In this document: in pieces, positions 37,249-46,912 of the stretch
Position numbering within the stretch: position 1 is the first letter of the stretch
How the letters are laid out: each line of letters starts with the position of its first letter
Source: Marinobacter sp.
Lineage (GTDB): Bacteria; Pseudomonadota; Gammaproteobacteria; Pseudomonadales; Oleiphilaceae
Assembly: GCA_014359475.1 (NCBI GenBank)
Contig: JACIZI010000012.1
Coordinates: 1-64,000 of the forward strand
Reading direction: 5' to 3'
DNA: 64,000 bases
Made by a program: the position numbers and the translations under genes
The notes under the pieces: generated by a model
Told to the model about the DNA's origin: nothing
Databases searched by the model: none
The model's input: the letters and a program-made list of their open reading frames with translations, nothing else

Positions 37249-39975
37249 TCAGGAAATCAGCGGCCGCTCATACTGACGAACCAGGAAGCCAATCAGAGCG
37301 TCTTCGTCCAGCGGATAGCTGAACAGGTTACCCTGACACTGGGTGCAGCCCACGGATTTCAGGAACTCCAGCTGGTGCGGCGTTTCCACCCCTTCCGCCA
37401 CAACATTCAGGTGCAGCTTGTGAGCCAGCGCCACCACCGCCGAGGCCACATCCGTCGCGCTGACGTTGTAGGGAATGTCACGGATAAACCGATGATCGAT
37501 TTTGATCACATCCAGCGGCAGCTCCTGCAGTGACACCAACGAGCAGGAAGCGCTGCCGAAATCATCCAGAATGAGCCGGATGCCCAGATCACTCAGGGAG
37601 ACGAGCAGCTCCCGCAGCAGCCGGGTGTCCTCATTCAACAGATTGGCCGGCAGCTCCAGCTCCAGGCGCTCCGGTGACACGCCGGTTTCAGTAATCACAC
37701 TGCGGACCATATCGAGGAAGCCATTGTCCAGCATCTGCCTTACTGAAAGATTGACCGCCACCTTGAGAAACTCGAAACCGGCACGCTCAAGTGCCTGAAT
37801 CTGGATACACGCCTGGCGCAGGGCCATCTCGCCGAGCTGGACAATCAGCCCGGTATCTTCCGCCAGCTGGATAAACTGCTGAGCAGAGACCAGCCCCTTC
37901 TCCGGGTGATGCCAGCGCAGGAAGGCCTCGACACCCACCACCCGGTTGCGTACCAGATCCACCTTGGGCTGGTAATGCAGCACAAACCGGTCCGCTTGCA
38001 GGGCAGCGGCCAGCTCTTCCTGCTGGAGCAGTCGCCGCGTGGCCTTGATATTCATGGCCGGGGTGAAGAACTGGTAGTTATTCCGCCCCAGCTCCTTGGC
38101 CCGGTACATGGCGAGATCTGCATATTTCATCAGGGTGCCCGGGTCAGTGCTGTCGGACGGGATCATGGTTATCCCGATACTGACGGTCACCCCTACCTCG
38201 TGGTCGTTGAGCCGGATTCGCTGGCACAACCGACTGAGAATGATCTCCGCCACCTTGCCGGCATCCTCCGGGCAGCCAATCTGCGGTAACAGCACAACAA
38301 ACTCATCCCCCCCGAGGCGGGCTACGGAATCCGTCTGCCGGATGCAGCCGCTCAACCAGCGGGCCACCTGGCAGAGCAGCTCATCGCCGGCATCGTGCCC
38401 GAGGGTGTCGTTGATTCTCTTGAAGCCATCAAGGTCCAGGAACATCAGAGCGGCAGCATCACCGGTGCGGCGACTGCTACTGACGACATTCACCAGGCGG
38501 TCCCGGAACAGCTGACGATTGGGCAGGCCGGTCAGAGGATCATAGAATGCCAGACGGTGAAGCTCACTCTGGGCGGCTTTGAGCTGGGTAAAGTCCCGCA
38601 GACTGAGCACAATACCATCAACCCCGGGCACACCGAGCATGGCGGTAAAACAGCCTTCCATATCCCGCCAGTCGCCGGCGGCATCCCGGACCCGGACGTG
38701 CAGCGGCTCAAGTTCATCGGCATCCCCGCCCAGGGCTGCCTCGAAGGCGCTCTTCATGGCATCCCGGTCTTGGGGATGAACCAGCTCGATAATTGCCATC
38801 CCGCGCAGGGAATCCGGATCAAAGCCGAGAATCTGATAGCTGGACGGGCTGGCATACAGGGGTTTGCCCTGACGATCCAGCACCAGCGTGACGTTGGCAG
38901 CCCCCTCGGTAATCGCGCGATAATGACCGGCGCTCATCTCGGCCAACATGCGCGAGCGCAGCAGCACCAGTATAAAGGCAAACAGCAGCAGGCTGATCAC
39001 GATGCCCGAACCCAGTACGATGGGCGGGCGGGGATCTGCTGCGAGATAATCAAACGCCGGCGTGGAACGGGTGGTCAGCAGCCACTCCCGTCCACCATGC
39101 TCAATCGTCTGGTCCAGCTCAAAACTGAAATCGTTGTCCAGCGACCCCAGGTTGGAGCCGTACATCAGGGTGTTGCGGGACTCGATACCATTATCGTAAA
39201 TCCGCACCTCAAGAAACGGCGAGATCAGTCCCACGATACCGTCAATCAGGTTATTCATGCGGAAGGCGCTGAAGACAAATCCAGCGAGCATCATGCGGCG
39301 CTCATTGCGGCTTTCCGGCACCTCGCCACCCTGATATACCGGGTAATACATCAGGAAACTGGCCTGATCCTCCGCTACTTCTTCCTGAATCAGCACAACC
39401 TTGCCGGTGACCGTGGGGGTGGCCCGGTCCCGGGCCCGCTCCATGGCTTCCCGGTGCACCGGATCACTGAAGGCATCATAACCCAGTGCCCGGCGGTTTC
39501 GCTCGGTGCCAGGCTCGAGGTACACCATCGGGTAGTAATCCGGACCTGTACCCAGAGGGGTCACCAGATAATCCATCACGCCCTCTTTGCGAACACTGGC
39601 AATATGCTCCGCCATCTGCCGCACACCCACACGTTTCACATACCCGAGGCCCTGAATTCCGGGGTAATAACGTTCGATGTGCACCTTGTCGATATAGGTG
39701 TGCCATTCGTCGCGACTGACCTGGCCCGCCACCGAAAACAACCCTGCACTGCCGGCCAGTACCTGTTCATAATTCAGCAGACGCTCTTCAATCGCGGTCT
39801 TCAATTGCAGGGACTGGGTACGGAACCGGGCCTCGGTTCGGTCTTCCACCAGACGGATGGAAAGCTGCCAGAACACGACAGTAATGACCAGTGCGACAAG
39901 CAGCACCAACCAGGCAACCCACGCATTGCGGGGCTTGATCAGTTGCCGGAGGGAAATGCCCTTTTTGTTCAGCAT
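37249..39975 (-). CDS. CHASE-PAS-GGDEF-EAL cyclic-di-GMP protein, degenerate EAL
   Basis: A 908-aa membrane sensor. TM1 is about 18-40, a periplasmic CHASE domain about 70-290 (GIQGLGYV, YPMVYLEPG), and TM2 about 315-340. PAS (345-460), GGDEF (470-630) with an intact RLGGDEF, and an EAL domain (650-895) follow. The cyclase site looks active. The EAL domain keeps E683 (reading EAF), the VNLS Asn, the DD of loop 6, the K of IKID and AEGVE. However, DDFGTGYSSL is changed to DDFGSASCSL and the usual TES after LELE reads PAN, so phosphodiesterase activity is doubtful. The ligand is unknown. It stands alone. Confidence 0.87.
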   Translation of the reverse strand: MLNKKGISLRQLIKPRNAWVAWLVLLVALVITVVFWQLSIRLVEDRTEARFRTQSLQLKTAIEERLLNYEQVLAGSAGLFSVAGQVSRDEWHTYIDKVHIERYYPGIQGLGYVKRVGVRQMAEHIASVRKEGVMDYLVTPLGTGPDYYPMVYLEPGTERNRRALGYDAFSDPVHREAMERARDRATPTVTGKVVLIQEEVAEDQASFLMYYPVYQGGEVPESRNERRMMLAGFVFSAFRMNNLIDGIVGLISPFLEVRIYDNGIESRNTLMYGSNLGSLDNDFSFELDQTIEHGGREWLLTTRSTPAFDYLAADPRPPIVLGSGIVISLLLFAFILVLLRSRMLAEMSAGHYRAITEGAANVTLVLDRQGKPLYASPSSYQILGFDPDSLRGMAIIELVHPQDRDAMKSAFEAALGGDADELEPLHVRVRDAAGDWRDMEGCFTAMLGVPGVDGIVLSLRDFTQLKAAQSELHRLAFYDPLTGLPNRQLFRDRLVNVVSSSRRTGDAAALMFLDLDGFKRINDTLGHDAGDELLCQVARWLSGCIRQTDSVARLGGDEFVVLLPQIGCPEDAGKVAEIILSRLCQRIRLNDHEVGVTVSIGITMIPSDSTDPGTLMKYADLAMYRAKELGRNNYQFFTPAMNIKATRRLLQQEELAAALQADRFVLHYQPKVDLVRNRVVGVEAFLRWHHPEKGLVSAQQFIQLAEDTGLIVQLGEMALRQACIQIQALERAGFEFLKVAVNLSVRQMLDNGFLDMVRSVITETGVSPERLELELPANLLNEDTRLLRELLVSLSDLGIRLILDDFGSASCSLVSLQELPLDVIKIDHRFIRDIPYNVSATDVASAVVALAHKLHLNVVAEGVETPHQLEFLKSVGCTQCQGNLFSYPLDEDALIGFLVRQYERPLIS

Positions 39976-40028
39976 GGGAGGGATGTCCGTTCCTTGGAAA
40001 AGTAGCCTTAACGAACCCGCACTATAGC

Positions 40029-40071
40029 AAAAACCCCGTTGCCTGTCCCTTGCAGAGCTGGCAACGGGGTT
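40029..40071 (-). terminator. Rho-independent terminator of the algU-mucD operon
   Basis: On the minus strand, AACCCCGTTGCC (40071-40060) pairs with GGCAACGGGGTT (40043-40032), and a run of five T follows. It begins 26 bases after the mucD stop and is the clearest intrinsic terminator in the window. Confidence 0.85.
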
Positions 40072-40096
40072 ATCCGTAAAGCTGACGCGGGCAACC

Positions 40097-41563
40097 TTAG
40101 CCGGCGGGTTTCATCACCAGATAGGTGGCACGTCCCTGGCGCACTACCCGTACTGAAACCGGCCGGTCATCCGGCATGGACTGCACAACTTTACGGAAAT
40201 CATCCACACTTCTCACCGGCTTGCGGTTCAGCTCGGTGATAATGTCCCTGGGGCGAATACCGGCATTGAGCGCGGGGCCCGGCGCCACATTTGCAACCAC
40301 CACGCCACCGGATACGCCCATGGATGCCGCGGCCTCAGCCGGCAACGGTTCTACGGTCAGCCCCAAAGGCGCTGAAGATGGCTCGGCGCTGCTGCTGGCA
40401 GGCTGTTGTGATGCCGCCTGATCGTCCGGCAGACGCCCGATTTCCACATCCAGGGACATTCGCTCCCCACCCCGTAGCACCGTCAGTTCGGCCACCGCAC
40501 CAACCGCTGTGCGACCCACCATGGGGGGAAGGTCCGACGACCGGCTTAACTCCTCACCCTCGTACTCAAGGACGATATCACCGGCTTTCAGACCCGCTTT
40601 AGCCGCAGGAGAGCCGTCCATCACCTCGGCTATCAGCGCACCTCTGGGACGGCTGAGACCGAAGGATTCCGCAAGATCCCTGTTGACCTCCTGGATCAGC
40701 ACACCGAGCCAGCCACGGGCCACGGTGCCTTTGTCCCGGATCTGCCGGAACACATTCATCGCATCATCAATGGGAATGGCAAACGAAACCCCCATGAACC
40801 CGCCGGAGCGGGTATAGATCTGGGAGTTGATGCCCACAACCTCACCGTCGAGATTAAACAGAGGGCCGCCGGAGTTACCGGGATTGATAGCCACATCCGT
40901 CTGAATGAACGGCACATAGTTCTCAGAAGGCAGGGAACGGCCGAGAGCACTTACAATGCCCGCAGTAACCGTGTAATCGAAACCGAAAGGTGAGCCGATC
41001 GCCAACACCCACTCACCAACTTTCAGGTCACTGGATTTGCCTATGCGTACCACGGGCAGATCCTCGCCGTTACTGATCTTCAGCACGGCCATATCAGAGC
41101 GGGGATCCGTTCCCACCAGCGTGGCGGGCAGCTCACGGCGATCGTTGAGCCGCACCATAATTTCATCCGCCCCTTCAACCACATGGTTGTTGGTCAACAC
41201 ATAACCGTCTTTGGAGACTATAAAGCCGGAGCCCATGGAACGGCGTGGCTCCTGGCGACCATAACCACCCCCGAACGGCGACCGGGGCCCCCGGAAAAAG
41301 TCCTGCAGAAAATCCGGTAACTGCTCGAACTGCCGCTCATCAAAAGGCATTCCCTGAAACGGGTTAGCACTGCCCTTGGCCGTGACGGTGGTGCTGATAT
41401 TCACCACTGCAGCGGTGTTATCTTCAACCAGTTCCGTAAAGTCTGGCAGGCCACGGGCCATTGCGGCCTGATTCCAGGCCAGCAACGACAGGAAAGCAAT
41501 CAACAGGCCCGCCGCATGGAACGTAAAGCGACCACCCGATGTCAGCTTGTGGGTCTCAGGCAT
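40097..41563 (-). CDS. mucD: Periplasmic serine protease MucD (DegP family)
   Basis: A 488-aa HtrA protease and chaperone. The signal peptide covers about 1-36 (hydrophobic core AAGLLIAFLSLLAW, cut near AMA). The trypsin-like triad is His in LTNNHVVEG, Asp in DPRSDMAVLKI and Ser in NPGNSGGPLFN; two PDZ domains follow (about 280-375 and 400-485). It closely follows P. aeruginosa MucD, including FIQTDVAINPGNSGG and RGWLGV-IQEVN. It degrades misfolded envelope proteins and dampens AlgU. The ATG at 41563 has GAGGGAG; the in-frame ATG at 41629 lacks family support. It is last in the operon, before the terminator. Confidence 0.93.
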   Translation of the reverse strand: MPETHKLTSGGRFTFHAAGLLIAFLSLLAWNQAAMARGLPDFTELVEDNTAAVVNISTTVTAKGSANPFQGMPFDERQFEQLPDFLQDFFRGPRSPFGGGYGRQEPRRSMGSGFIVSKDGYVLTNNHVVEGADEIMVRLNDRRELPATLVGTDPRSDMAVLKISNGEDLPVVRIGKSSDLKVGEWVLAIGSPFGFDYTVTAGIVSALGRSLPSENYVPFIQTDVAINPGNSGGPLFNLDGEVVGINSQIYTRSGGFMGVSFAIPIDDAMNVFRQIRDKGTVARGWLGVLIQEVNRDLAESFGLSRPRGALIAEVMDGSPAAKAGLKAGDIVLEYEGEELSRSSDLPPMVGRTAVGAVAELTVLRGGERMSLDVEIGRLPDDQAASQQPASSSAEPSSAPLGLTVEPLPAEAAASMGVSGGVVVANVAPGPALNAGIRPRDIITELNRKPVRSVDDFRKVVQSMPDDRPVSVRVVRQGRATYLVMKPAG

Positions 41564-41625
41564 GGATAACAACTCCCTCAAAATGATGTAGCGTGGATTT
41601 AAATGTAAGGACAGCGCCAGCAAAA

Positions 41626-42087
41626 TCAACTCAACAGATCAGTGTTTGTGGTAACGGAAGAATCCCGGATGGCCGTCATACGAGGCTCCCAGCTGTCAGC
41701 CTGCCCCCTCATGATGCGCCGCACCAGCCCGAACCCCCCCGCCAGGCCGACCGTCGCCCCGGCCAGCGCAGGCAGATCACCATCCGCTGACAGCCAGCGG
41801 CCCGCCACGGCCCCCAGCACCAACAACAGAAGCGGCAACGCATAAACCAGTACCGAGGCCCCCAGCAGGGCGCTCTCCGCAATGGCGAGTGTCACCTGAT
41901 CGCCAACCCTTGCACCCAGGGTATTGTCTACCAGAATCTGGTTTGCCTTGCCCTGACTCATGGTCGCCAGCGCCTTCTGCCCACAACCGTGGCGGGCAGA
42001 GCAGCTCTGGCAGGCACTCTGGCGAATGGTCATCACCCAGACCTTGCCACCGGATTCTGCCACCACCTGGCCGGTTTCGGTAATCAC
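41626..42087 (-). CDS. rseC: RseC/MucC family membrane protein
   Basis: A 153-aa inner-membrane protein of the RseC/MucC family. The N-terminal Cys motif is C-x2-C-x5-C (C26, C29, C35), and two membrane segments lie near residues 76-94 and 104-121. Its role is to modulate sigma-E and redox-linked functions. It overlaps mucB by four bases and lies upstream of mucD, as in Pseudomonas. Confidence 0.9.
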   Translation of the reverse strand: MITETGQVVAESGGKVWVMTIRQSACQSCSARHGCGQKALATMSQGKANQILVDNTLGARVGDQVTLAIAESALLGASVLVYALPLLLLVLGAVAGRWLSADGDLPALAGATVGLAGGFGLVRRIMRGQADSWEPRMTAIRDSSVTTNTDLLS

Positions 42088-43115
42088 GGAGCCTCCCGGT
42101 TCAATGCAAAGGTGTCATTGATGGTCACAGATTCGGCAACCTTCCTGGCGGTCACCGGGGGCACTTCGCCTACCACGGTGACCCTCACCGGGCCGGACGG
42201 GGAATCAACCTCCCGCATGTAGATGGTCGTGGCTCCCAGCCTGGTCATACCGGTTGGCATGGCCAGGTCCCCGGCAGCCTCGACAAACACCGAGAAAGCC
42301 GCCAGCCCGTCCGAGAAAGCCAGCACCTGGCCGCGCCCGGACCCCGGTGCCGCCGCCGGCATGAACCCCTCTGGCTGCCAGGCCAGCTGCCAACCCACCG
42401 CCTTCTCTCCGACGGGCGACGCTTGCGGTTTCTCCAGCGTCCGCTCTATCAGGTTTTTTTCACTCTTCACCCGGAAAGCGCTGTCCGGAAGATCATCCCG
42501 AATCTCCAGGCTCGTGAACTGGAAATGCTCAAGCACTTCCCCCTGGGGGTTTCGTACCTGACCTTTCACAAGCAGGCCGGAGCCTTTCTCCAGCCACAGT
42601 CGGTGACTGTAACGAAAGCGGTCCCGCGCATTCAGTGCCAGAGTGACAGCCTCGTAACCTGCCACCCGGTCCTCCCCCAGCACTTCGGGGCCATACCATT
42701 GACTAACCGGCATAAACTGGTTCGAAAAGGCTTCGGCGAAGGGTCCCGATGGAATCACCTGATCCAGCTTCAGACGACCATGGGCAGGCAAAACACACAC
42801 CACCTGCATGCCCCGGCGAACAATTTCGCCACTGGCACCATCCTGCTGAACCAATCGTTCCTCGACCATGCCATCCCGGTACCGGTGAGCAATCTGCATA
42901 GAGCTGACCCGGTCCCCCCGGGCATACACGAACACGCCCCGGTAAGACGTCATATTCATCGCCGGCCCCAGCTTTTCCAGCCAGTATTCCGCAGAACGAT
43001 TTCCGGCCAGCACCGAACCACTCAGCAACACCAGCACAGCCGCCATGAGAGTTTTACCTGCCCTGGCAAGGCGTGCTCCTGAGGAGGGCTGCAGTGACGT
43101 ATCGCCAGATACCAT
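42084..43115 (-). CDS. mucB: Sigma-E factor regulatory protein RseB/MucB
   Basis: A 343-aa periplasmic protein. The signal peptide is about 1-37 (hydrophobic core then VLA). The N-terminal MucB/RseB lipid-sensing domain (YWLEKLGPAMNMTSYRGVFVY) and the C-terminal domain (about 240-330) are present. It binds the periplasmic part of MucA and shields it from AlgW/DegS cleavage. The start has AAGGA seven bases upstream. It is in the algU operon. Confidence 0.93.
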   Translation of the reverse strand: MVSGDTSLQPSSGARLARAGKTLMAAVLVLLSGSVLAGNRSAEYWLEKLGPAMNMTSYRGVFVYARGDRVSSMQIAHRYRDGMVEERLVQQDGASGEIVRRGMQVVCVLPAHGRLKLDQVIPSGPFAEAFSNQFMPVSQWYGPEVLGEDRVAGYEAVTLALNARDRFRYSHRLWLEKGSGLLVKGQVRNPQGEVLEHFQFTSLEIRDDLPDSAFRVKSEKNLIERTLEKPQASPVGEKAVGWQLAWQPEGFMPAAAPGSGRGQVLAFSDGLAAFSVFVEAAGDLAMPTGMTRLGATTIYMREVDSPSGPVRVTVVGEVPPVTARKVAESVTINDTFALNREAP

Positions 43116-43133
43116 TCCGTAATCCTTCGCTGT

Positions 43134-43688
43134 TTAACGGTAAGAGGGTTCCGCTACGCTGACCGCACGGGCATATCCGAGGGAACCGCGCCCTGCTGCC
43201 ACACTGTTGTGCTGGGCATGGCGCAACAGGTAACGACTGACCTGCTCCATCTGGGCTTCATCCAGTCCCTGAATGGCTAACTCCGGCATTGCCTGGGCCC
43301 CGTCATCCGGCAGTGCCTCAACGGGGAGGGTCGTACTCCTGGCTGCCAGCTCAGCGGAGCCCTCATCCACACCGCTACCCACACCGAAGCCTATCAGCAA
43401 CGCCAATGCTATCGAAGCCACCGCGGGCCAGCGCCAGCGCCGGGGCGCTTGTTCCGCTACTGACCCGGCCGACAGCTCACCGTCCAGCGTCCGGCGTACC
43501 CGGTTGCTGATATCCGCCGGATAACCGCTGACGTGACCCTCATGCATCAGGTTCCTGACCTGCTGCCAGCGCTGCCACTGGTCCCGGAACTCATCCTGGT
43601 CCGGATGGGACAGCAGGCGACGCACCGACAGTTCGTCCGCCTCGTCATCCATCATGGCCGATAGTGTTTCTCTGAGTCGATCATCCAT
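43134..43688 (-). CDS. mucA: Anti-sigma factor MucA (RseA)
   Basis: A 184-aa inner-membrane anti-sigma factor. The cytoplasmic N-terminal domain (1-80; MDDRLRETLSAMMDDEADELSVRRLL) holds AlgU, one membrane segment lies at about 86-104, and the periplasmic tail is the target of site-1 protease. It appears intact, with no mucoid-type truncation. It starts 16 bases after algU ends and lies before mucB. Confidence 0.92.
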   Translation of the reverse strand: MDDRLRETLSAMMDDEADELSVRRLLSHPDQDEFRDQWQRWQQVRNLMHEGHVSGYPADISNRVRRTLDGELSAGSVAEQAPRRWRWPAVASIALALLIGFGVGSGVDEGSAELAARSTTLPVEALPDDGAQAMPELAIQGLDEAQMEQVSRYLLRHAQHNSVAAGRGSLGYARAVSVAEPSYR

Positions 43689-43704
43689 CGGATGCTAACC
43701 TCAC

Positions 43705-44325
43705 TTACGCCGGGGAATCGTTTAATAAAGGACCCAGGTGACGGTCAACGGCATCCCTGGCCCGGAATATCCGCGAGCGGACAGTGCCGATGGGGCACTC
43801 CAGGATCCTGGCAATATCTTCATAACTCAGCCCGTCGTATTCCCGTAGCAGAAACGCCGAGCGCAGATCTTCCGGTAATTCGTCAATGGCCCGCCCCAGC
43901 GCCTGGCGCAACTGGTCTCGCTGCAGCATACGCTCCGGAGAGGCACCGTCACGCAGACGCGAGCCGTCTTCATAGTTTTCCGCCTCATAGACATCGGCAC
44001 TGCCCTGGGGCCGGCGGCCACGGGCTTCCAGGAAATTCTTGGCGGTGTTGACGGCTATCCGGTACAGCCAGGTGTAAAAGGCACTGTCTCCCCGAAAGCG
44101 CTCAATGGCCTTGAATGCTTTGACAAAGGTTTCCTGGGTAAGATCCATCACTTCCTGGGGGTCGTAGACGTAACGACTGATAATAGAAGCTACCCGGGAC
44201 TGGTATTTAATCACCAGCAGATCAAAAGCCGGCCGGTCTCCATGACGCACCTTGCGTACCAGCTGCAGATCGGTCTGGCTGTCGCGCGCTTCTTCCGGGG
44301 GCGTGTTGTGTTTGTCCGGGCTCAT
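43705..44325 (-). CDS. algU: ECF sigma factor AlgU (RpoE)
   Basis: A 206-aa extracytoplasmic stress sigma factor. Region 2 (about 20-95: DRPAFDLLVIKYQSRVASII, GDSAFYTWLYRIAVNTAKN) and region 4 (about 140-200: LPEDLRSAFLLREYDGLSYEDIARIL, PIGTVRSRIFRARDAVD) closely follow P. aeruginosa AlgU. I choose ATG 44325 because it lies closest to the family N-terminus; ATG 44397 is in frame and neither has a clear ribosome site. It heads the operon with mucA, mucB, rseC and mucD. A sigma-E-like promoter lies upstream. Confidence 0.93.
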   Translation of the reverse strand: MSPDKHNTPPEEARDSQTDLQLVRKVRHGDRPAFDLLVIKYQSRVASIISRYVYDPQEVMDLTQETFVKAFKAIERFRGDSAFYTWLYRIAVNTAKNFLEARGRRPQGSADVYEAENYEDGSRLRDGASPERMLQRDQLRQALGRAIDELPEDLRSAFLLREYDGLSYEDIARILECPIGTVRSRIFRARDAVDRHLGPLLNDSPA

Positions 44326-44461
44326 GGACGAATAACCGGGCCTTGTCGTTGTTCGGGCTGGCGGATGGGCAGCTCCGCTGGTCACGGGAAGTGTCATGCT
44401 GTTATTGTCCGGCTCAGGGTCGATTCAGGTGCCCGGTCACAGGCACCCCCGATACTGGCAA

Positions 44462-44488
44462 ATAGACAGCGGTCGCAAAGTTTAGTTC
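44462..44488 (-). promoter_or_regulatory. Sigma-E (AlgU)-type promoter of algU
   Basis: On the minus strand, GAACTA (44488-44483), a 16-base spacer and TCTAT (44466-44462) resemble the AlgU promoter consensus GAACTT-N16-TCTGA. This suggests autoregulation, as in Pseudomonas. A sigma-70 reading (TTGAAC, 18 bases, TCTATT) is also possible. nadB is transcribed the other way from the same region. Confidence 0.5.
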
Positions 44489-44525
44489 AATACACGTCCA
44501 CATTATGGCCCGTGACCGATACCCG

Positions 44526-46136
44526 ATGCCACAGTCTTACCAATACGATGTCCTCATTATCGGCAGCGGCGCTGCCGGCCTGAGTGTCGCGCTTAACCTC
44601 CCGGAACACCTCAGAGTCTGCGTGATCAGCAAAGCCGATATCACCAGCGGGGCCACCCTCTGGGCCCAGGGCGGCATTGCCGCGGTTCTGGACGACGATG
44701 ACAGCACCGAGGCGCACATCCGCGACACGCTCGATGCCGGTGCGGGCCTTTGCCATGAGGATGCCGTGCGCTTCACCGTGGAGAATGGCCGGAAAAGCAT
44801 CAACTGGCTGATCGAATCCGGGGTGGATTTCACCAAGGATGAGCACGAGAAGGCCCGCTATCATCTGACCCGCGAAGGTGGCCACAGCCATCGACGCATC
44901 ATCCATGCGGCGGATGCCACCGGCCACGCGGTATCCACCAGCCTGACCAGCCAGGCGGCACAGAAAGACAACATCGACCTGCTTTCCAACCGGGTTGCAG
45001 TAGACCTGATCACCAACAGCAAGCTGGCACTGCCCGGTAACCGCTGCGTCGGCGCCTACATCCTCAACCTGGAAGATAACCATGTTGAGCTGTTTCGTGC
45101 CCGTTTCACGGTGATTGCCACCGGCGGTGCCAGCAAGGCCTATCGTTACACCACCAATCCCGATGGCGCATCCGGGGACGGCATCGCCATGGCCTGGCGG
45201 GCAGGCTGCCGCGTAGCCAATATGGAATTCAACCAGTTCCACCCCACCTGCCTGTATCACCCCCATGCCAAGTCGTTTCTGATCACCGAAGCGGTACGTG
45301 GCGAGGGGGGGCTACTGAAACTGCCGGACGGCAGTCGTTTCATGGACCGGTTTGATTCCCGGGGCGAACTGGCGCCACGGGATATCGTGGCCCGTGCAAT
45401 CGACCATGAGATGAAACGACTGGGTGCGGACCACCTGTATCTGGATATCAGCCACAAGCCCGCAGATTTTGTCCGTCACCACTTCCCGACCATCTACGAG
45501 AAGTGCCTGGCCTTCGGCATCGACATCACTCGGGACCCCATTCCGGTGGTACCTGCCGCCCACTACACCTGCGGCGGCATCATGACCGACAACCGGGCCC
45601 GCACCGACATCAACCAGCTTTATGCGGTAGGCGAAGCTGCTTTCACCGGTCTGCACGGCGCCAACCGCATGGCCAGCAATTCCCTGCTGGAGTGCCTGGT
45701 GTACGGCCGCGCTGCAGCTGCGGATATTGCCCGCCGGGAATCCGACATTCTGGCGCCGCCGAGCGCCCCGGACTGGGACGAAAGCAAGGTACGGGACTCC
45801 GACGAGGATGTGGTGATTTCCCACAACTGGGATGAACTGCGTCACTTCATGTGGGATTATGTGGGCATTGTCAGAACCACCAAACGCCTGCAACGCGCCA
45901 AGCACCGGGTCGATCTGCTGTCCCGTGAGATCAGCGAATTCTACAGCAACTACCGGGTGTCCAATGATCTGCTGGAGCTGCGCAACCTGGTGACGGTGGC
46001 CGACCTGATCATCTGTTCCGCATTGCAACGCAGGGAAAGCCGCGGTTTACACTACACCCTGGACTTCCCAGGAGTGCTTCACGAAACAGAAGATACGGTA
46101 CTCTACCCGGTGAACTACCGGACACCGTCCTCGTAA
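44526..46136 (+). CDS. nadB: L-aspartate oxidase
   Basis: A 536-aa FAD enzyme oxidising L-aspartate to iminoaspartate, the first step of NAD synthesis. FAD-binding GSGAAG is at 13-18, the second FAD contact is [11 protein letters not shown], and [17 protein letters not shown] is the family signature. I use ATG 44526, which fits the family N-terminus; ATG 44505 is in frame, and neither has a good ribosome site. It is divergent from algU and 35 bases upstream of sdhE. Confidence 0.93.
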   Translation: MPQSYQYDVLIIGSGAAGLSVALNLPEHLRVCVISKADITSGATLWAQGGIAAVLDDDDSTEAHIRDTLDAGAGLCHEDAVRFTVENGRKSINWLIESGVDFTKDEHEKARYHLTREGGHSHRRIIHAADATGHAVSTSLTSQAAQKDNIDLLSNRVAVDLITNSKLALPGNRCVGAYILNLEDNHVELFRARFTVIATGGASKAYRYTTNPDGASGDGIAMAWRAGCRVANMEFNQFHPTCLYHPHAKSFLITEAVRGEGGLLKLPDGSRFMDRFDSRGELAPRDIVARAIDHEMKRLGADHLYLDISHKPADFVRHHFPTIYEKCLAFGIDITRDPIPVVPAAHYTCGGIMTDNRARTDINQLYAVGEAAFTGLHGANRMASNSLLECLVYGRAAAADIARRESDILAPPSAPDWDESKVRDSDEDVVISHNWDELRHFMWDYVGIVRTTKRLQRAKHRVDLLSREISEFYSNYRVSNDLLELRNLVTVADLIICSALQRRESRGLHYTLDFPGVLHETEDTVLYPVNYRTPSS

Positions 46137-46171
46137 CAGCCGGGCAAACACGTCCCTAACAGAGAACACAC

Positions 46172-46426
46172 ATGTCAGATAACGCCGAGTTCAACCGATT
46201 GTTCTGGCACAGCCGCCGCGGCATGCTGGAGCTGGACGTGCTGCTGGTACCCTTCCTGAAGGAGGCCTACCCGGGCCTGCCCGATGAAGACAAGCAGTGC
46301 TACCAAAAGCTACTGACCTGCGAAGATACCGATATGTTCGAGTGGTTCATGCAACGCAGCAAGCCGGAGGACCCGGACCTGCGGCGCATTGTCGAAATTA
46401 TTCTCGCCCGTGTACAGCCGGATTGA
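46172..46426 (+). CDS. sdhE: Succinate dehydrogenase assembly factor SdhE
   Basis: An 84-aa helical protein (YgfY/CptB) that promotes covalent FAD attachment to SdhA and FrdA. The conserved RGMLELD motif (residues 16-22) is the family hallmark. Here it lies between nadB, whose product is a related but non-covalently flavinylated protein, and ygfX. Its 3' end overlaps ygfX. Confidence 0.92.
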   Translation: MSDNAEFNRLFWHSRRGMLELDVLLVPFLKEAYPGLPDEDKQCYQKLLTCEDTDMFEWFMQRSKPEDPDLRRIVEIILARVQPD

Positions 46427-46880
46427 GGTTCCGGTCCGCCCACACCCGGTGCTGGCCCTGACCGCCAACCTGCCCTGGCTTCTGCTGGCCCTGTTCTGCC
46501 TGTTCGCGGCGGCCCGCCAGCCGCTATTCTGGTACAGTGCCGGGCTGGTCGCACTGATCATCGGAACCTGGCGGACAGTGCAAGCCCTCCGCTCCGGCGC
46601 ACACTCGATAACCAGCCTGATCGTTGACCAGAACCAGCTGCGGCTCTGTTATCCGGACGGCCGGACCCAAACCGCCAGGGTGGCACCGGAAACTCGCCTG
46701 GGCGGTCGGCTCAGCATCTTGAAACTGGTGCCCGATGCCCCCACCTCTGGCCCCGTACCTGTGATATTGTCTACGTTGCCAGGCATGAGTAATACCGATG
46801 CCCGCGCTTTTCGTCGCCTGCGGGTCTGGCTCAGGCTTGGCGGCGCTCACAACGGAGACAGTTCGCAACAGCCTTTTTGA
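46410..46880 (+). CDS. YgfX/CptA family membrane protein
   Basis: A 156-aa protein with two adjacent membrane segments (about 14-50, [20 protein letters not shown] then [11 protein letters not shown]) and a soluble C-terminal part. The position just after sdhE, overlapping it by 17 bases, matches E. coli ygfX (cptA), whose role is debated (a proposed toxin with sdhE/cptB as partner, or a membrane protein of unknown role). I use GTG 46410; a TTG at 46389 would add seven residues. Confidence 0.7.
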   Translation: MYSRIEVPVRPHPVLALTANLPWLLLALFCLFAAARQPLFWYSAGLVALIIGTWRTVQALRSGAHSITSLIVDQNQLRLCYPDGRTQTARVAPETRLGGRLSILKLVPDAPTSGPVPVILSTLPGMSNTDARAFRRLRVWLRLGGAHNGDSSQQPF

Positions 46881-46912
46881 GTCATTCGTCCGACCTCGCG
46901 CCAGGAGCCGTC

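Noticed and set aside
46172-46880. sdhE-ygfX as a definite toxin-antitoxin system (cptAB)
   Set aside because: The flavinylation role of SdhE is well supported; the toxin claim for YgfX is disputed, so it is only mentioned.
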